Source of the DNA: Myxococcales bacterium
GTDB taxonomy: Bacteria; Myxococcota_A; Polyangia; Polyangiales; JAFGIB01
NCBI GenBank assembly: GCA_029880325.1
Contig: JAOUOP010000011.1
Span: 100,795 to 164,794 of the forward strand
Reading direction: 5' to 3'
Length of the DNA: 64,000 bases
Each line of letters opens with the position of its first letter. Position 1 is the stretch's first letter. A model generated the notes under the pieces. It was not told the origin of the DNA. It worked only from the letters and a program-made list of their open reading frames with translations, and made no database searches. Of the stretch, positions 9,435 to 18,711 are shown one piece after another. The position numbers and the translations under genes were made by a program.

Positions 9435-11159
9435 ATGGGTCGTCGCGCGCGTTGGCTTCTGTGCGCACTGCTGCTGCCACTTTCGGCATGCAGCGGCGAG
9501 AAGAAAGCCGCGGTTGAGAAGCAGCCCGAGCAGGTGCTGCGACAGCAGAGTCCCTTCAACGTCGCCCGCACCCAGGTGCCGGCCTGCGACGCCCTGGTGG
9601 ATGAGGCGGAGATGCTGCTGTGGCCCCACGCGGGGCCCCAGCTGCGCGCGTCGATGGCGGCGGCGGCGCCGTCCTTCGGCCGCGAGAGCGGTCCGCGCGT
9701 GGTCGAGGCGCTGACCGCCCATGGTGTGCGCTGGGCCCAGCGCAGCGCCCAGCTCTGTGTGCGTCATAGCACCCAGGGCGCCGTCTCGGCCCTGGAGCAG
9801 AAGCAGCGCAGCGCCTGCCTGAGCGAAGCCTTCGCACGACTGCGCAGCCTGGTCTCGGCGCTCGAACAGGGGGACGCGGGCGTGGTCGAGTGGGCCTCCC
9901 ATGCCGTCGATCAGCTGGATGCGCGCCTCGTCACGTGCGAGCTGCCGGCGGTCTTCCAGGGCTACGACATCGATGCCATCGGCGATGCCCGCGCGGTCCA
10001 GGCGCTGGCCGACGTGGAGGTCTTCGCCATGCTCCGGCGCGGCGAGGACAGCCAGCGCGCCATGCACCGGCTCAAGGGTGAGCTACCCAGGAGTGAAAGC
10101 CAGCTGCTGCGCGCGCGGGCCATGGTGCTCGACGCCCGCGGCCGCGATGAGGCGGCCGCCGAGGACCTGCTCGAGCGCGCGCTGCTGCACTATAAAGAAG
10201 CCGCCAGCGCCGACGGTCGCATGCGGGCACTGCTCCTGGCGGCCCAGGTCTACGCCGATTACGAGCACTACGGTGACGCGCGCGCGCAGCTCGAGCTGGC
10301 CCTGCAGAGCTGCGATGGGCTCTATGGCAAGGCCAGCGTCCAGTGTGCCGCGGCGCGCCGCGCCATGGCCCAGGTCGCCGCTCGCGGCGGGCAGCCCGGG
10401 CGCGCCAGGGAGCTGCTCGAAGAGGGGCTCGCCGGGCTTGTGGCGGTCGGCGCGGTCGCTCGCAGCGAGGCCCTGATGCTGCGGGTGGCGCTGCTGTCGG
10501 TGGCCCTACGCGCCGGCGATTTGCCGCGGGCGCGCGCTCAGGGCCAAAAACTCGCGGCCCTGGGGCCCAAGTTGCTGGGCCCCGAGCACCCCCAGGTCGG
10601 CGATCACTGGCTGCTGCGCGGACGGCTGGCGACGCGCATGGGGCAGCATCGGATGGCGGTGAAAGCCTTCGAGCGGGCCCTGCGCATCCACCGCGCGGCC
10701 CACGGCGAGTCGCACCGCCGCGTGGCCGATGATCTGGCCTCGTTGGGTCGGGCGCTGCGTGCGCAAGGGCAGGCCAAGCGTGCCTCGGTGATTTTCGAGC
10801 GAGCCCTCCGGGTTCGTAAGGGCCTCGATGGCGGACGCGCGGGCCGAGCCCTGGGCAGGGCGCTATTCGAGGCGGCTCAGGCCCAGATCGAGGCCGGGCG
10901 CCCCCCCAAGCGCTGCCTCGAGCGACTGCAGCAGGCGCGTCAGATCTACGAGAAGCAGCTGGGCGTCGACCACGCCGAGGTGGGAGAGGTCGTGGACCTG
11001 ATGGGTCGCTACTTCAGTGCCAAGGGCAACCACCGCAAGGCCTACATGCAGCATCTGGAAGCGGTCAAGATCCTCAGCGCCGCCCTCGGCAGCGACCATC
11101 AAAAGACCCGGGCTGCCATGGAGCGCCTGGACCGCGCGGTCGACGCCCAGGGCCGCTGA
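9435..11159 (+). CDS. TPR-rich lipoprotein
   Basis: The 574-residue protein begins with a basic/hydrophobic signal and the lipobox LPLSAC, so it is probably anchored in the envelope. From about residue 200 onward the sequence is helical and repeats in TPR fashion. The clearest repeats are at ~390-560, where GQHRMAVKAFERALRIHR and later segments resemble the TPR_12 type. No catalytic domain is visible. A scaffold role is the usual expectation, but the partner is unknown. It lies 83 bp after ychF. Confidence 0.85.
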   Translation: MGRRARWLLCALLLPLSACSGEKKAAVEKQPEQVLRQQSPFNVARTQVPACDALVDEAEMLLWPHAGPQLRASMAAAAPSFGRESGPRVVEALTAHGVRWAQRSAQLCVRHSTQGAVSALEQKQRSACLSEAFARLRSLVSALEQGDAGVVEWASHAVDQLDARLVTCELPAVFQGYDIDAIGDARAVQALADVEVFAMLRRGEDSQRAMHRLKGELPRSESQLLRARAMVLDARGRDEAAAEDLLERALLHYKEAASADGRMRALLLAAQVYADYEHYGDARAQLELALQSCDGLYGKASVQCAAARRAMAQVAARGGQPGRARELLEEGLAGLVAVGAVARSEALMLRVALLSVALRAGDLPRARAQGQKLAALGPKLLGPEHPQVGDHWLLRGRLATRMGQHRMAVKAFERALRIHRAAHGESHRRVADDLASLGRALRAQGQAKRASVIFERALRVRKGLDGGRAGRALGRALFEAAQAQIEAGRPPKRCLERLQQARQIYEKQLGVDHAEVGEVVDLMGRYFSAKGNHRKAYMQHLEAVKILSAALGSDHQKTRAAMERLDRAVDAQGR

Positions 11160-11378
11160 AGCCAGGCCAAGGCGCAAAACCAGCCGAACGGACAATTTTA
11201 AGGCTCCTGTCTTGGCCGGTTGTGGCGGAGGCAGCGATCTGGCAACAATCGGCCCGCACACTTGGGCACAGCGGGGTCGTGGCGCCGGTTTCGCCGGGGT
11301 TGGAGCACGGTCGTGTTCAAGTTTTGCGGCTGACCGGCCGTTAATACGGTGAGCCGTATCGACGCAACGGGGAGAACC

Positions 11379-11792
11379 ATGGACAACAGCAATCGCCGTG
11401 AATTCAGCAGGGAGAGCATCCCGGTGCGCGTTCGGGTGCAGCTCGACTCGGGGGACGAGATCCTGGGTCGCGCCCGCGACCTCAGCGCCAACGGGTTTTT
11501 TGTGGAGACTGCTGGCAGCGCCGACGCCGGCAGTGAGGGTGAGATCGAGATCTCGTTCGGGGACCGCGGGGGCGCCATGCAGGTGCACGCTCGCGGCCGC
11601 GTGGTGCGCGCCACCGCCGACGGGCTGGCCGTGTCGATGACCGAAGTCGACCTCGACAGCTACCACCATCTGCGCAATTTGATCACCTACAACGCCCACG
11701 ACACCGATCGGGTGCTGGGTGAGTTCGAGAGCCATCTCGGCCTCAAGCGCGTGCCCGTGTCGCCCTCCGAAAGCCCGCCCAGCGGCTCGTAA
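11379..11792 (+). CDS. PilZ-domain protein (probable c-di-GMP receptor)
   Basis: ATG 11379 is preceded by ggggag at good spacing and is preferred over the upstream GTG 11349. The 137-residue protein shows the two PilZ binding motifs: the arginine-rich start (NRREFSRE) and the later DLSANGFFVE, matching the (D/N)xSxxG motif. It is a single-domain PilZ protein, so it probably acts as a c-di-GMP-responsive adaptor. The 219-bp region upstream contains a possible -10-like ttaata near 11341, which would allow its own promoter. Confidence 0.9.
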   Translation: MDNSNRREFSRESIPVRVRVQLDSGDEILGRARDLSANGFFVETAGSADAGSEGEIEISFGDRGGAMQVHARGRVVRATADGLAVSMTEVDLDSYHHLRNLITYNAHDTDRVLGEFESHLGLKRVPVSPSESPPSGS

Positions 11793-11838
11793 CTTTTTGC
11801 CCGTTGCAGCCCGGCGCGACTCGCGTCAGGCTTGCCCT

Positions 11839-12420
11839 GTGGCGGGGACGCGACCGAAACCCGAAAGCTACAAGCGCGCTTTCTCGAGCGTGCTCTGGCT
11901 GGCACTGCTCGGAGCCTGTGTCGACCAGGGGCCGTTTGCGGTTATGATTCCACCGGGCAGTGCCAGCGTAGGGAGGCCCATCAACGCAGATTCGGGCGCC
12001 GCAGGGGGCAGTGGCTCCGGCCCCTTTTCGATCGGCAGCTTCTGCGGTGACGGATCGCTTGCCAGCGCCGAGCAATGCGACGGAGAGCAGGGGCTGGAAG
12101 ATCTTTCGTGTGCGTCGTTCGGGCTCGGGGCAGGCCGGGTGACCTGCGATCCCGTCGACTGCACCTTCGACGTATCTGGTTGTGAAGTGGACGCGGGCTG
12201 GGACAACGCATCCCAATGCCCTGACGACCCATCCACAGCTACGGGCCTGGGCTGCGACGAGCCGGGACGAAGCTGCCAGTACGGCCCCGCCTGCGGTGGA
12301 AGCACCTGCGAGTGCGTATCTGGCGGTGAACCGGGCGGTGACCAAGATGCCGGTGACCAGGATGGTGGCGTCGATGGTCAGGCGGACAATCACTGGCAGT
12401 GTTATCCGCGTGGCTGTTGA
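11839..12420 (+). CDS. Secreted cysteine-rich lipoprotein with Myxococcus-type disulfide repeat
   Basis: The GTG at 11839 gives a short basic region, a hydrophobic stretch and the lipobox LLGAC, whereas earlier in-frame starts add implausible sequence. The mature part is Gly/Ser/Asp-rich. It holds a segment FCGDGSLASAEQCDG followed by spaced cysteines that resembles the Myxococcus cysteine-rich repeat (TIGR02232 type). Such repeats occur in secreted proteins of Myxococcota, so this gene helps place the organism. It ends in an Asp/Gly-rich tail with one final cysteine pair. Function is unknown. Confidence 0.75.
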   Translation: MAGTRPKPESYKRAFSSVLWLALLGACVDQGPFAVMIPPGSASVGRPINADSGAAGGSGSGPFSIGSFCGDGSLASAEQCDGEQGLEDLSCASFGLGAGRVTCDPVDCTFDVSGCEVDAGWDNASQCPDDPSTATGLGCDEPGRSCQYGPACGGSTCECVSGGEPGGDQDAGDQDGGVDGQADNHWQCYPRGC

Positions 12421-12520
12421 GCCCGTACTTTCTCTACCGCGTTTGTCGCGTTCGCCGTGTTGACCTGGTTTACCGCGATCGTCGCGTTAACTGGACTTGT
12501 GGTGTGAAGCGGTCCAGGTC

Positions 12521-12553
12521 AGCTCGCCGCGGTCGCACGATCCGCGGCGAGCT
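12521..12553. terminator. Perfect 12-bp hairpin between convergent genes
   Basis: The arms agctcgccgcgg and ccgcggcgagct are exact reverse complements separated by nine bases. The hairpin lies between the 3' ends of the cysteine-rich lipoprotein gene (plus) and the XRE gene (minus), the usual place for a bidirectional terminator. It lacks a T-tract on either side, so termination is inferred only from position and symmetry. Confidence 0.5.
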
Positions 12554-12574
12554 GCTTGCGACAGTCGCGGCCTC

Positions 12575-12799
12575 TCAGACGTCCATCGGGACCAGGCGAC
12601 CGACGGACGTATCGAGTACGCGCGCGATCCTGTGCAGGGTCGCCAGCGAGACGCCGCGCTCACCACGCTCGATATACGACACGTGTGCACCGGAGACTCG
12701 GAGCTTCTTCGCCAGTTCCTGTTGTGTAAGGCCGAGCTTGAGACGGCGGGACTGGACTCGGGCGCCGACCGCGCGATGCAATTTCTGAGTGTGCGTCAT
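12575..12799 (-). CDS. Small XRE-family helix-turn-helix regulator
   Basis: The 74-residue protein is essentially one Cro/C1-type HTH domain (residues ~13-67), with LGLTQQELAKKLRVSGAHVSYIE forming the DNA-binding helices. The start at ATG 12799 has a strong ribosome site (aggagg, nine bases upstream). It has no partner gene: nothing credible lies on either side for more than 1.2 kb upstream. It could regulate the repeat-rich region next to it or be a remnant of a mobile or toxin-antitoxin unit. Short ttacgg/ccgtaa motifs occur in its leader (12810-12895) and could be operator sites. Confidence 0.85.
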   Translation of the reverse strand: MTHTQKLHRAVGARVQSRRLKLGLTQQELAKKLRVSGAHVSYIERGERGVSLATLHRIARVLDTSVGRLVPMDV

Positions 12800-13179
12800 G
12801 GTTTACTTGCCTCCTGGTCCTACGCCCTTACGGCCTTGAACCGTCAACTTCAAGGGGTTACGCCGAATCTTCCAACAGTCGCCGTAACCGTAAATTCCCG
12901 TTAGATGCCAGCCGCAACGTCTCGATGTCGTGCCTTCGCTCGTCGAGTCCGACACCGGCGGCCGGCTCTAACCTCCCCCGGGTTCGCGAACAAACGCCGA
13001 CCCGAGGCCCGGAAGCTGCTCTTTAACCAGATGTCGAGCGAAGCGCAAGCTGCGACGAACGTGGCGCTTGAGCAACGTGCGACGAACCTGGCGTTTGGAG
13101 CCAACCCGGAGCTGAGGCGTGCGACAGCCCACATGAGTACTATCCGAAATGTGAGCACAGCTCCCGGTTGGCTTGCTTG

Positions 13180-13357
13180 GGGCCCGCGAAAGCATCACTT
13201 CCCCCTTCAGCACGCGCTGGCGGGCACGCTTGCGCCGTGCGTCGTCGAAGAATTCTTCGATGTTCCTCTGCTATGACTGCGGATTGTTCTGCGGGCGCCG
13301 TCGCCATCGCACTCCCCCGTCACGTGCTGAAGGGGGAAGTGATGCTTTCGCGGGCCC
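13180..13357. repeat. Perfect 35-bp inverted repeat with 108-bp spacer
   Basis: The left arm 13180-13214 (gggcccgcgaaagc...) and the right arm 13323-13357 (...gctttcgcgggccc) are exact reverse complements over 35 bp. The match ends abruptly on both sides. An exact arm of this length does not persist by chance, so it marks a non-autonomous element, a recent inversion/duplication or a structured RNA. No transposase lies between the arms. Confidence 0.85.
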
Positions 13358-13734
13358 TTACGTGGCAACTTGCGCATCAATTCCGATCCCGCCATCTGTG
13401 GGGTGATCTTTTGGCGGAATTTGAAAGAAGCGCGTGAAACTCGCGGCTGTGGGCGCTATATTGAAGGTGCTATCGCACAGATGGGCATCACGCCCCGGAA
13501 CGGTCCGAAACCCCACTGGGAATCGCGTGCGATCGAACGTGGGAGTCGCTTGCGGCTCCCCCACCTTGGAACGCTCTCATGGCCAAATTTCCACAGACGG
13601 GAGCGCCGGCATACGCCGGGGGAGGGAAGCAACGCATGCACAGTACTGACGGTCTTTCACCGGAGGGTCTGATCAGGCAATGACGCCCTGACCCCAGGCT
13701 ATCTCCTCGTGAGAGGCCATTTGCAAGGAAAGAG

Positions 13735-13765
13735 ACAACGGGCCCACTGGGCCCGTTGTTTTCTT
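13735..13765 (+). terminator. Strong hairpin with T-rich tail, no upstream gene
   Basis: The sequences acaacgggccca and tgggcccgttgt are exact complements around a single central base, and the plus strand continues with tttcttaa. This is the form of an intrinsic terminator for rightward transcription. Read leftward it is followed by a pyrimidine-rich run, so it could also end the minus-strand phosphodiesterase transcript. No rightward gene lies within 1.3 kb upstream. Confidence 0.6.
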
Positions 13766-13876
13766 AAGGCAGCCGCGCGGGTCCCACTGGGCCCGTTGTT
13801 TTCTTAAGGCAGCCGCGCGGGTCCCACTGGGCCCGTTGTTTTCTTAAGGCAGCCGCGCGGGTCCCACTGGGCCGTT
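13743..13876. repeat. 40-bp tandem repeat, three full copies plus a partial
   Basis: A 40-bp unit (starting cccactgggcccgttgtttt and continuing with cttaaggcagccgcgcgggt) is repeated head to tail three times almost without change, then decays in a fourth partial copy. The unit carries the right arm and T-rich tail of the terminator-like hairpin, so the array repeats the terminator. There are no unique spacers, so it is not a CRISPR array. Confidence 0.9.
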
Positions 13877-14060
13877 GCTTTGCTCGGGCGGCCCATTGGC
13901 AACAAACGCAAACGCGGCGTTGGAGCGTTCCCGTCCCGAATAGGCTGGCCCGGACGTCGCACTGCGCACCCGCAGTGGAGCGTAGTGGTGTGGCCCGCGG
14001 AAGAGGGGGGGCCGGCGCAGCTTTGCCACGAAGGGGCAAAGAGCGCGCGCCCTTTCCGGG

Positions 14061-14831
14061 CTAGAGCACGTACTCGTCGCCGATCTGCAAAATCGTGTTG
14101 TTGCGTGCGCGGATCTTCGCCAGCTCCCTTTCGACGACCTGTTGAAAGACCGGCTTGATGTGGAATAGCAGCACCGGCAGGTCGCGCAGCTTCGGAGCCA
14201 GCTTGCGCAGTTCGAGTTCGAGCGTTTCGGGCGTGTGATGGCCGGAGTCGCAGGCCAAGCGCTGTTGCTCGTTGGGGAAGGCGACTTCCATCAAAAGCGC
14301 GCTCAGGTCGTCGCGCTCGGACAGAACCTCCCACAGACGTTCGGTGGGCCCGGTGTCACCGCTGTAGGCGACCGACGTCTTGCCGTCACCGACGATCAGC
14401 GCCGCCGCCTCCACCGTGTGGTCGACCAGCACTGGTGTCACGTTCAGTCCCGCGACCTCGGTCGTCTTTTCGGGTTTGAGCGTACGGAAGATGATGGTGC
14501 GATTTTCGGCGTTGGGAATCTTGCTGAAGTCGGGCCACAGCTTGTCGTTGAAGAAGTGGCGCTTGAGCACGCGCAGGGTGCCGGGCGTCGAGGCGATGGT
14601 CAGCGGTGGGCCGCCCTGTTGGGTGCGCGTGTCGGCCAGCATGGCCAGGTCGCGCACGTGGTCGACGTGGGCGTGGCTGACCAGCACGGCTTCGATCTTC
14701 TGCTGCTCCTCCAGGGAGAGCATGTTGGTGATCGAACCGGCGTCCAGGCAGACCCGGCCATCGAGCATGAAGGCCGGGCATTGATGCTTCGGCGATTCGC
14801 CGCCATGACAGCCGAGAACGCGGAAATCCAT
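14061..14831 (-). CDS. Class II 3',5'-cyclic-nucleotide phosphodiesterase (metallo-beta-lactamase fold)
   Basis: The 256-residue protein has the metal-binding signature SHAHVDH (residues ~52-58), further conserved GDT (~160) and late His/Asp positions. Its overall layout matches class II cAMP phosphodiesterases (PDE1/CpdP type) rather than classical beta-lactamases. It lacks a signal peptide and should act in the cytoplasm, hydrolysing cAMP or a related nucleotide. Another MBL phosphohydrolase activity is possible. It stands alone, divergent from the ferredoxin gene. Confidence 0.8.
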   Translation of the reverse strand: MDFRVLGCHGGESPKHQCPAFMLDGRVCLDAGSITNMLSLEEQQKIEAVLVSHAHVDHVRDLAMLADTRTQQGGPPLTIASTPGTLRVLKRHFFNDKLWPDFSKIPNAENRTIIFRTLKPEKTTEVAGLNVTPVLVDHTVEAAALIVGDGKTSVAYSGDTGPTERLWEVLSERDDLSALLMEVAFPNEQQRLACDSGHHTPETLELELRKLAPKLRDLPVLLFHIKPVFQQVVERELAKIRARNNTILQIGDEYVL

Positions 14832-14957
14832 GGGCCAGGGAGCTCGCTAGGCGGGCACTCGAGATCGTAGCAGGAGCGTGGGCGCGGGGTCAAAATGGGC
14901 GCACGGTGGCCCCGGCGGCGGGGCCCATTTCCACTCCGGTCGCTGCTCCTCGGTTGA

Positions 14958-15350
<393 letters not shown>

Positions 15351-15499
15351 GCGCTGGCTCGCAGCCGAGCCTCGCGCTGGCGCTGCCCTGGTCCCGTGCT
15401 AGACCTTCGGTAGGCTTTGGCGAGCGCGACGGCGGTCGCCCGTCTTTGGGTTTCGGCGCGCGATCATGGTCGCCGCTGCTGGTAGCTTGGGGTCTTGGT

Positions 15500-15997
15500 A
15501 TGCGGCGTCGTCTGGCGATCGGGCTGTTGCTGTCTGGGCATCTACATCTACTGGCCGGTTGCCTGTCCTATGATGGGCGTGGGCTGCCGGTGAGCGTCGA
15601 GCTGGGGATTCCCGACGAAGAGACGGGCCTGGGCTTCGTGCCGCTGATGGAAGGCGATGAGATTCCGCTCGAGACCTTCGGTCAGGGCGGCACCCACGCC
15701 ACCGTGGCCGTGCGCTGCAAGGGTTTTGGCGACCGGGCTTTCGTGCAGGTCTTCGTCGAGAATCTGGAGACCGGCGCGGTGGTGATGACCATCCCCTATT
15801 CGAGTCCGCCGCTGCTCCTGTGTCGCGAGGAACTGGGGGGTGAGACCTGCGATCTGTTGCCGGTGCACGTGCTGACCGGGGGCCTTGCCGCGCCCGAGGA
15901 AAAAGACGGACTTGCGGTCCGCGTGACCGCGGTCGTCGAAAACGAAGAGGGCTGGGTGTCCCAGGGCAGCGTCGAGGGCGTGCTGCGTATGCAGTGA
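15500..15997 (+). CDS. Lipoprotein of unknown function
   Basis: From ATG 15500 the protein has a basic start, a hydrophobic core and the lipobox LLAGC, then about 140 residues rich in beta-strand-like segments with two or three cysteines. I recognise no domain. Longer in-frame starts lie inside the ferredoxin gene and would not give a signal peptide at the N-terminus. It converges with tolB, with 16 bp between the stops. Confidence 0.7.
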   Translation: MRRRLAIGLLLSGHLHLLAGCLSYDGRGLPVSVELGIPDEETGLGFVPLMEGDEIPLETFGQGGTHATVAVRCKGFGDRAFVQVFVENLETGAVVMTIPYSSPPLLLCREELGGETCDLLPVHVLTGGLAAPEEKDGLAVRVTAVVENEEGWVSQGSVEGVLRMQ

Positions 15998-16013
15998 GCG
16001 CGGCGCTGGGCGC

Positions 16014-17336
16014 TCACTGGCTCCAGCGCACCGTGGAGATCGAACCCGACAACACCTTGGTCTGGTTCAGCCCGTCGGGGTTGCTGATGAAGAGGCCGCC
16101 GCGCGAGGAAGCAAAGGCCACCATGCGGCAGTCGGGGGAGAAGGCCGGGTCCTGGTTGACGCCTTGACCCTGGGTCAGGCGCTTGTACTCGCCGGTCTTC
16201 AGGTTGAGCGTGAAGATGTCGAAGCCGCCGCCGTCGCGGCCCGAGAAGGCCAAAAGCGGCGTGTCGGGGTCGTGGCAGAAGGCGGGCGTTTGGTTGTGAT
16301 CGCCCTTGTAGGTCAGGCGCTTGGGGCTGCCGCCGGAGGCGTCCATCACGAAGACCTGGGGGCCGCCGTGGCGCGAGGAGACGAAGCCGATCTTGCCGCC
16401 GGGGCCGCAGGTGGGGCTGACGTCGATGCCGGGGTGGTTGGTCAGGCGCTTGACGTCGCTGCCGTCCAGGTTGGCGCTGTAGATCTCGCTGTTGCCGTCG
16501 CGGGTGGAGCTGAAGTAGGCGCGTCCGCCGCACACTGCCACACCCATGTTGAGGCCGCTGCCCTCGATGACCGGCTTTTCCTTGGACGAGGTGTTGGTGA
16601 TGAACATGCCGGTCTCGCTGAGCACCGAGTACCAGATTCCGCCGCGCCCGAAGGAGGGCAGCATGGACAGGCCCTTGCCCTTGGAGACGCGGCCGTGGTT
16701 GGCGCCGTCGAAGTCCGAGACGTAGATGTCCTTGCGGCCGGGGCCCACGCGCCGGGCGAAAGCCAGCCGCGTGCCGAAGACGCCGCGCTTGCCCGTCAGA
16801 AGACCCACGATCTCGTTGGCGAACTCGTGCATGAACTGGCGCGTCTGGTTCTTGCCGCCCTTGTAGGTCTTCGACAGCAGCGGGGTCGTGCCGCGGGCGA
16901 TCTCGTAGAAGCGCGCCTGGATTTCCACCTGGTTGCCGCTGAGCATGACCTCGGTCTTGACCACGCCTTGAGCCCCGACGCTCGACCAGGGCGGCTTTTC
17001 GATGCCGAGGCCTTCTTTTTGGGCGTCGGCGATGAAGGAGCGGTGGTCGAGCACCTTGAAGAGCGAGATCAGGCGTAGGTCGTTGCGCATGATCTCCACA
17101 CCCCAAGCCCCGAGCTTGTTGGTGTTGCCGATGGGGTCGGGCAGGGCGATGCGGTAGAGGTCTTTCTCGGGCGAGTCGACGGTGATGGTGACGCGCGTGG
17201 GCAGCGGTTTTTCTTCGCCGCCGGCCTCGGTGGCGCCCTGGCCGACGCCTTCGGTGGGTAGCAAGAAGGCCGCGGCGATCAGCGCGACGCTGGCGATGAA
17301 GCTGAGTGATTTCAAGTGTCTAAGCGCATTCATCAT
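16014..17336 (-). CDS. tolB: Tol-Pal system protein TolB
   Basis: The 440-residue protein has a signal peptide, an N-terminal domain (~45-180, DPIGNTNKLGAWGVEIMRNDL) and a beta-propeller with repeated (Y/D)SxxDGxxEIY-type blades such as STRDGNSEIYSANLDG (~290) and SSRHGGPQVFVMDASGG (~335). TolB works in the periplasm with Pal and TolA to keep the outer membrane attached during division. It is the last gene of a minus-strand tolQ-tolR-tolA-tolB operon. No pal follows in the window. Confidence 0.95.
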   Translation of the reverse strand: MMNALRHLKSLSFIASVALIAAAFLLPTEGVGQGATEAGGEEKPLPTRVTITVDSPEKDLYRIALPDPIGNTNKLGAWGVEIMRNDLRLISLFKVLDHRSFIADAQKEGLGIEKPPWSSVGAQGVVKTEVMLSGNQVEIQARFYEIARGTTPLLSKTYKGGKNQTRQFMHEFANEIVGLLTGKRGVFGTRLAFARRVGPGRKDIYVSDFDGANHGRVSKGKGLSMLPSFGRGGIWYSVLSETGMFITNTSSKEKPVIEGSGLNMGVAVCGGRAYFSSTRDGNSEIYSANLDGSDVKRLTNHPGIDVSPTCGPGGKIGFVSSRHGGPQVFVMDASGGSPKRLTYKGDHNQTPAFCHDPDTPLLAFSGRDGGGFDIFTLNLKTGEYKRLTQGQGVNQDPAFSPDCRMVAFASSRGGLFISNPDGLNQTKVLSGSISTVRWSQ

Positions 17337-17411
17337 AGGCCTCGGACGGCGTGTTTTCGTGCTTTATTTAGAACCCATCAGGCCGGCCCCCGCAAGCGCT
17401 CGGCGATCGGG

Positions 17412-18212
17412 TCAGGGGCGCTTGCCGGTGAAGTTGATGTTGATCTTCTTGCCCAGAAATTGCTCGGCGACTTCCGGTGGTGGCTCCGGCAGCGTGGTGC
17501 CCAGGGTGCGCAGTTGTTGAAATCGGTCCTCGACCGATTGGTCGAATAGGGGCACGCCGCTCCTCTTGAGGATCGACGAGGCTCCCACCTTCAGGTCGCG
17601 CGTGATCTCGACCTCGGCGGTGACCTTGAGCTTGCTGGTGTCACCCAGGGTGGTAGGAATCGTCCAGCCGCGCTGGAAGAAGTCCTTGAGCTTGCCGCGG
17701 TAGATGTCGCCGGCTTTGGCCTCGGTCTCGGTGCCGAAGTCGACGCCCTCCGGGTCGCCCTCCAGCTCGCGTTCCTCGGCGATCTCGGCGAAGGCCTTGG
17801 CGCGGTCGCCCAGGCGCGTGACCAGGTCGTCGACCGGATCCTCGGGCTCTTGCTCGTCTTTTTTGTCGGGCGGCTCCGGGTTCATGTTCTTGGAGACCAC
17901 CGTGGACTTGTCGGGTGCGGTCGACAGCCGCGGGACCCTGCGGTTGGGCAGCTTGTTGGGGTCGAGTTTCTTGCCGCGGCGTACGAAGCGGGCTTCGACC
18001 ACGTGCTCCTCGATGTAGCCCTCGGGTTCGCTGTCGCCGAGGCCGCTTTCGGCCAGTAGGCCCAGGCTGATGATGGCAGCCACGGGCAAAAGCACGTGGG
18101 CCGCGAGCGCCACCAGCACGCCGCCCAGCCACATCTGGGAGTTCATCAACTCGCTGTCGAGCAGCGAGGGGGGCCTGAGGTCGAGGCCGGTGGTCTCGAT
18201 GGAGTCCCTCAC
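17412..18212 (-). CDS. TolA/TonB-like protein of the Tol system
   Basis: The 266-residue protein has one membrane segment (~29-55), a proline/charged periplasmic linker (EPPDKKDEQEPEDPVDD) and a C-terminal domain resembling TolA/TonB (~190-265, VTAEVEITRDLKVGASSILKRSG). It lies between tolR and tolB, where TolA is expected. It would transmit the TolQR proton-motive force to the outer-membrane side. The long helical coiled-coil arm of enterobacterial TolA is absent, so the protein is short. Confidence 0.85.
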   Translation of the reverse strand: MRDSIETTGLDLRPPSLLDSELMNSQMWLGGVLVALAAHVLLPVAAIISLGLLAESGLGDSEPEGYIEEHVVEARFVRRGKKLDPNKLPNRRVPRLSTAPDKSTVVSKNMNPEPPDKKDEQEPEDPVDDLVTRLGDRAKAFAEIAEERELEGDPEGVDFGTETEAKAGDIYRGKLKDFFQRGWTIPTTLGDTSKLKVTAEVEITRDLKVGASSILKRSGVPLFDQSVEDRFQQLRTLGTTLPEPPPEVAEQFLGKKININFTGKRP

Positions 18213-18222
18213 GGCCAGGGCC

Positions 18223-18705
18223 TCACGGATCTTCCTTCGGGGGACCGGACCGGGGGTCAGGGGTGGGGGCGGCGGGAGCTTCTGTTGGTGCTTCCTCGGA
18301 GCCCAGGGGATCGGTGACCAGGCCGACCTTTTCGATGCCGCCGCGCCGGATCAGGGCCATCACCTTGGCGACGAAGCCGTAGGGCACCGCTTCGTCGGCC
18401 TGGATGTAGAGTTCTTTTTCGCGTTGCAGGCGTTCGTTGGTGGTCAACGCCTGCTCCAGCTTGTCGTAGGGCACTTCGACTTCGCCCAGGAAGACCTGCT
18501 GCTCCTTGGTGACCGTGAGCAGCAGCTTCTCCTCGTCCATGTCCAGGCGCGGGGCGCGGGTGTTGGGCAGGTCCACGTCGAGGCCGGTGGTCATCATCGG
18601 GGCGCTGACCATGAAGATGATGAGCAGCACCAGCATCACGTCGACCAGCGGCGTGACGTTGATTTCGCTGAGCGGCCCCTTGCCGCCACCGGAAGACATG
18701 CCCAT
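18223..18705 (-). CDS. tolR: ExbD/TolR-family biopolymer transport protein
   Basis: The 160-residue protein has the ExbD/TolR start [18 protein letters not shown], including the membrane aspartate needed for proton use (~24), then a periplasmic domain with [10 protein letters not shown] and a Pro/Ala-rich tail. It lies 10 bp upstream of the TolA-like gene and 6 bp downstream of tolQ. ExbD and TolR cannot always be separated by sequence; the adjoining tolB decides for TolR. Confidence 0.93.
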   Translation of the reverse strand: MGMSSGGGKGPLSEINVTPLVDVMLVLLIIFMVSAPMMTTGLDVDLPNTRAPRLDMDEEKLLLTVTKEQQVFLGEVEVPYDKLEQALTTNERLQREKELYIQADEAVPYGFVAKVMALIRRGGIEKVGLVTDPLGSEEAPTEAPAAPTPDPRSGPPKEDP

Positions 18706-18711
18706 GTGGTT

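Larger units (their letters stand above)
12800..14060. other. 1.26-kb gene-poor region
   Basis: No open frame here has a convincing start, codon pattern or family resemblance. Instead the stretch holds a perfect 35-bp inverted repeat (13180-13357), an orphan rightward hairpin with T-rich tail (13735-13765), a 40-bp tandem repeat (13743-13876), and a 7-bp hairpin near 14021-14042 that may terminate the downstream minus-strand gene. It may contain a non-coding RNA or the relics of a mobile element. Confidence 0.6.

Noticed and set aside
12901..13437. Short frames in the gene-poor region as real genes
   Set aside because: They overlap on both strands, include the inverted-repeat arms and show no domain or start signal.
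13610..13650. Signal-recognition-particle-RNA-like gggagggaagcaac
   Set aside because: Only a short part resembles the conserved loop and the flanking stems do not pair.
13743..13876. 40-bp repeat array as a CRISPR
   Set aside because: The units are contiguous with no unique spacers, and no cas gene is near.
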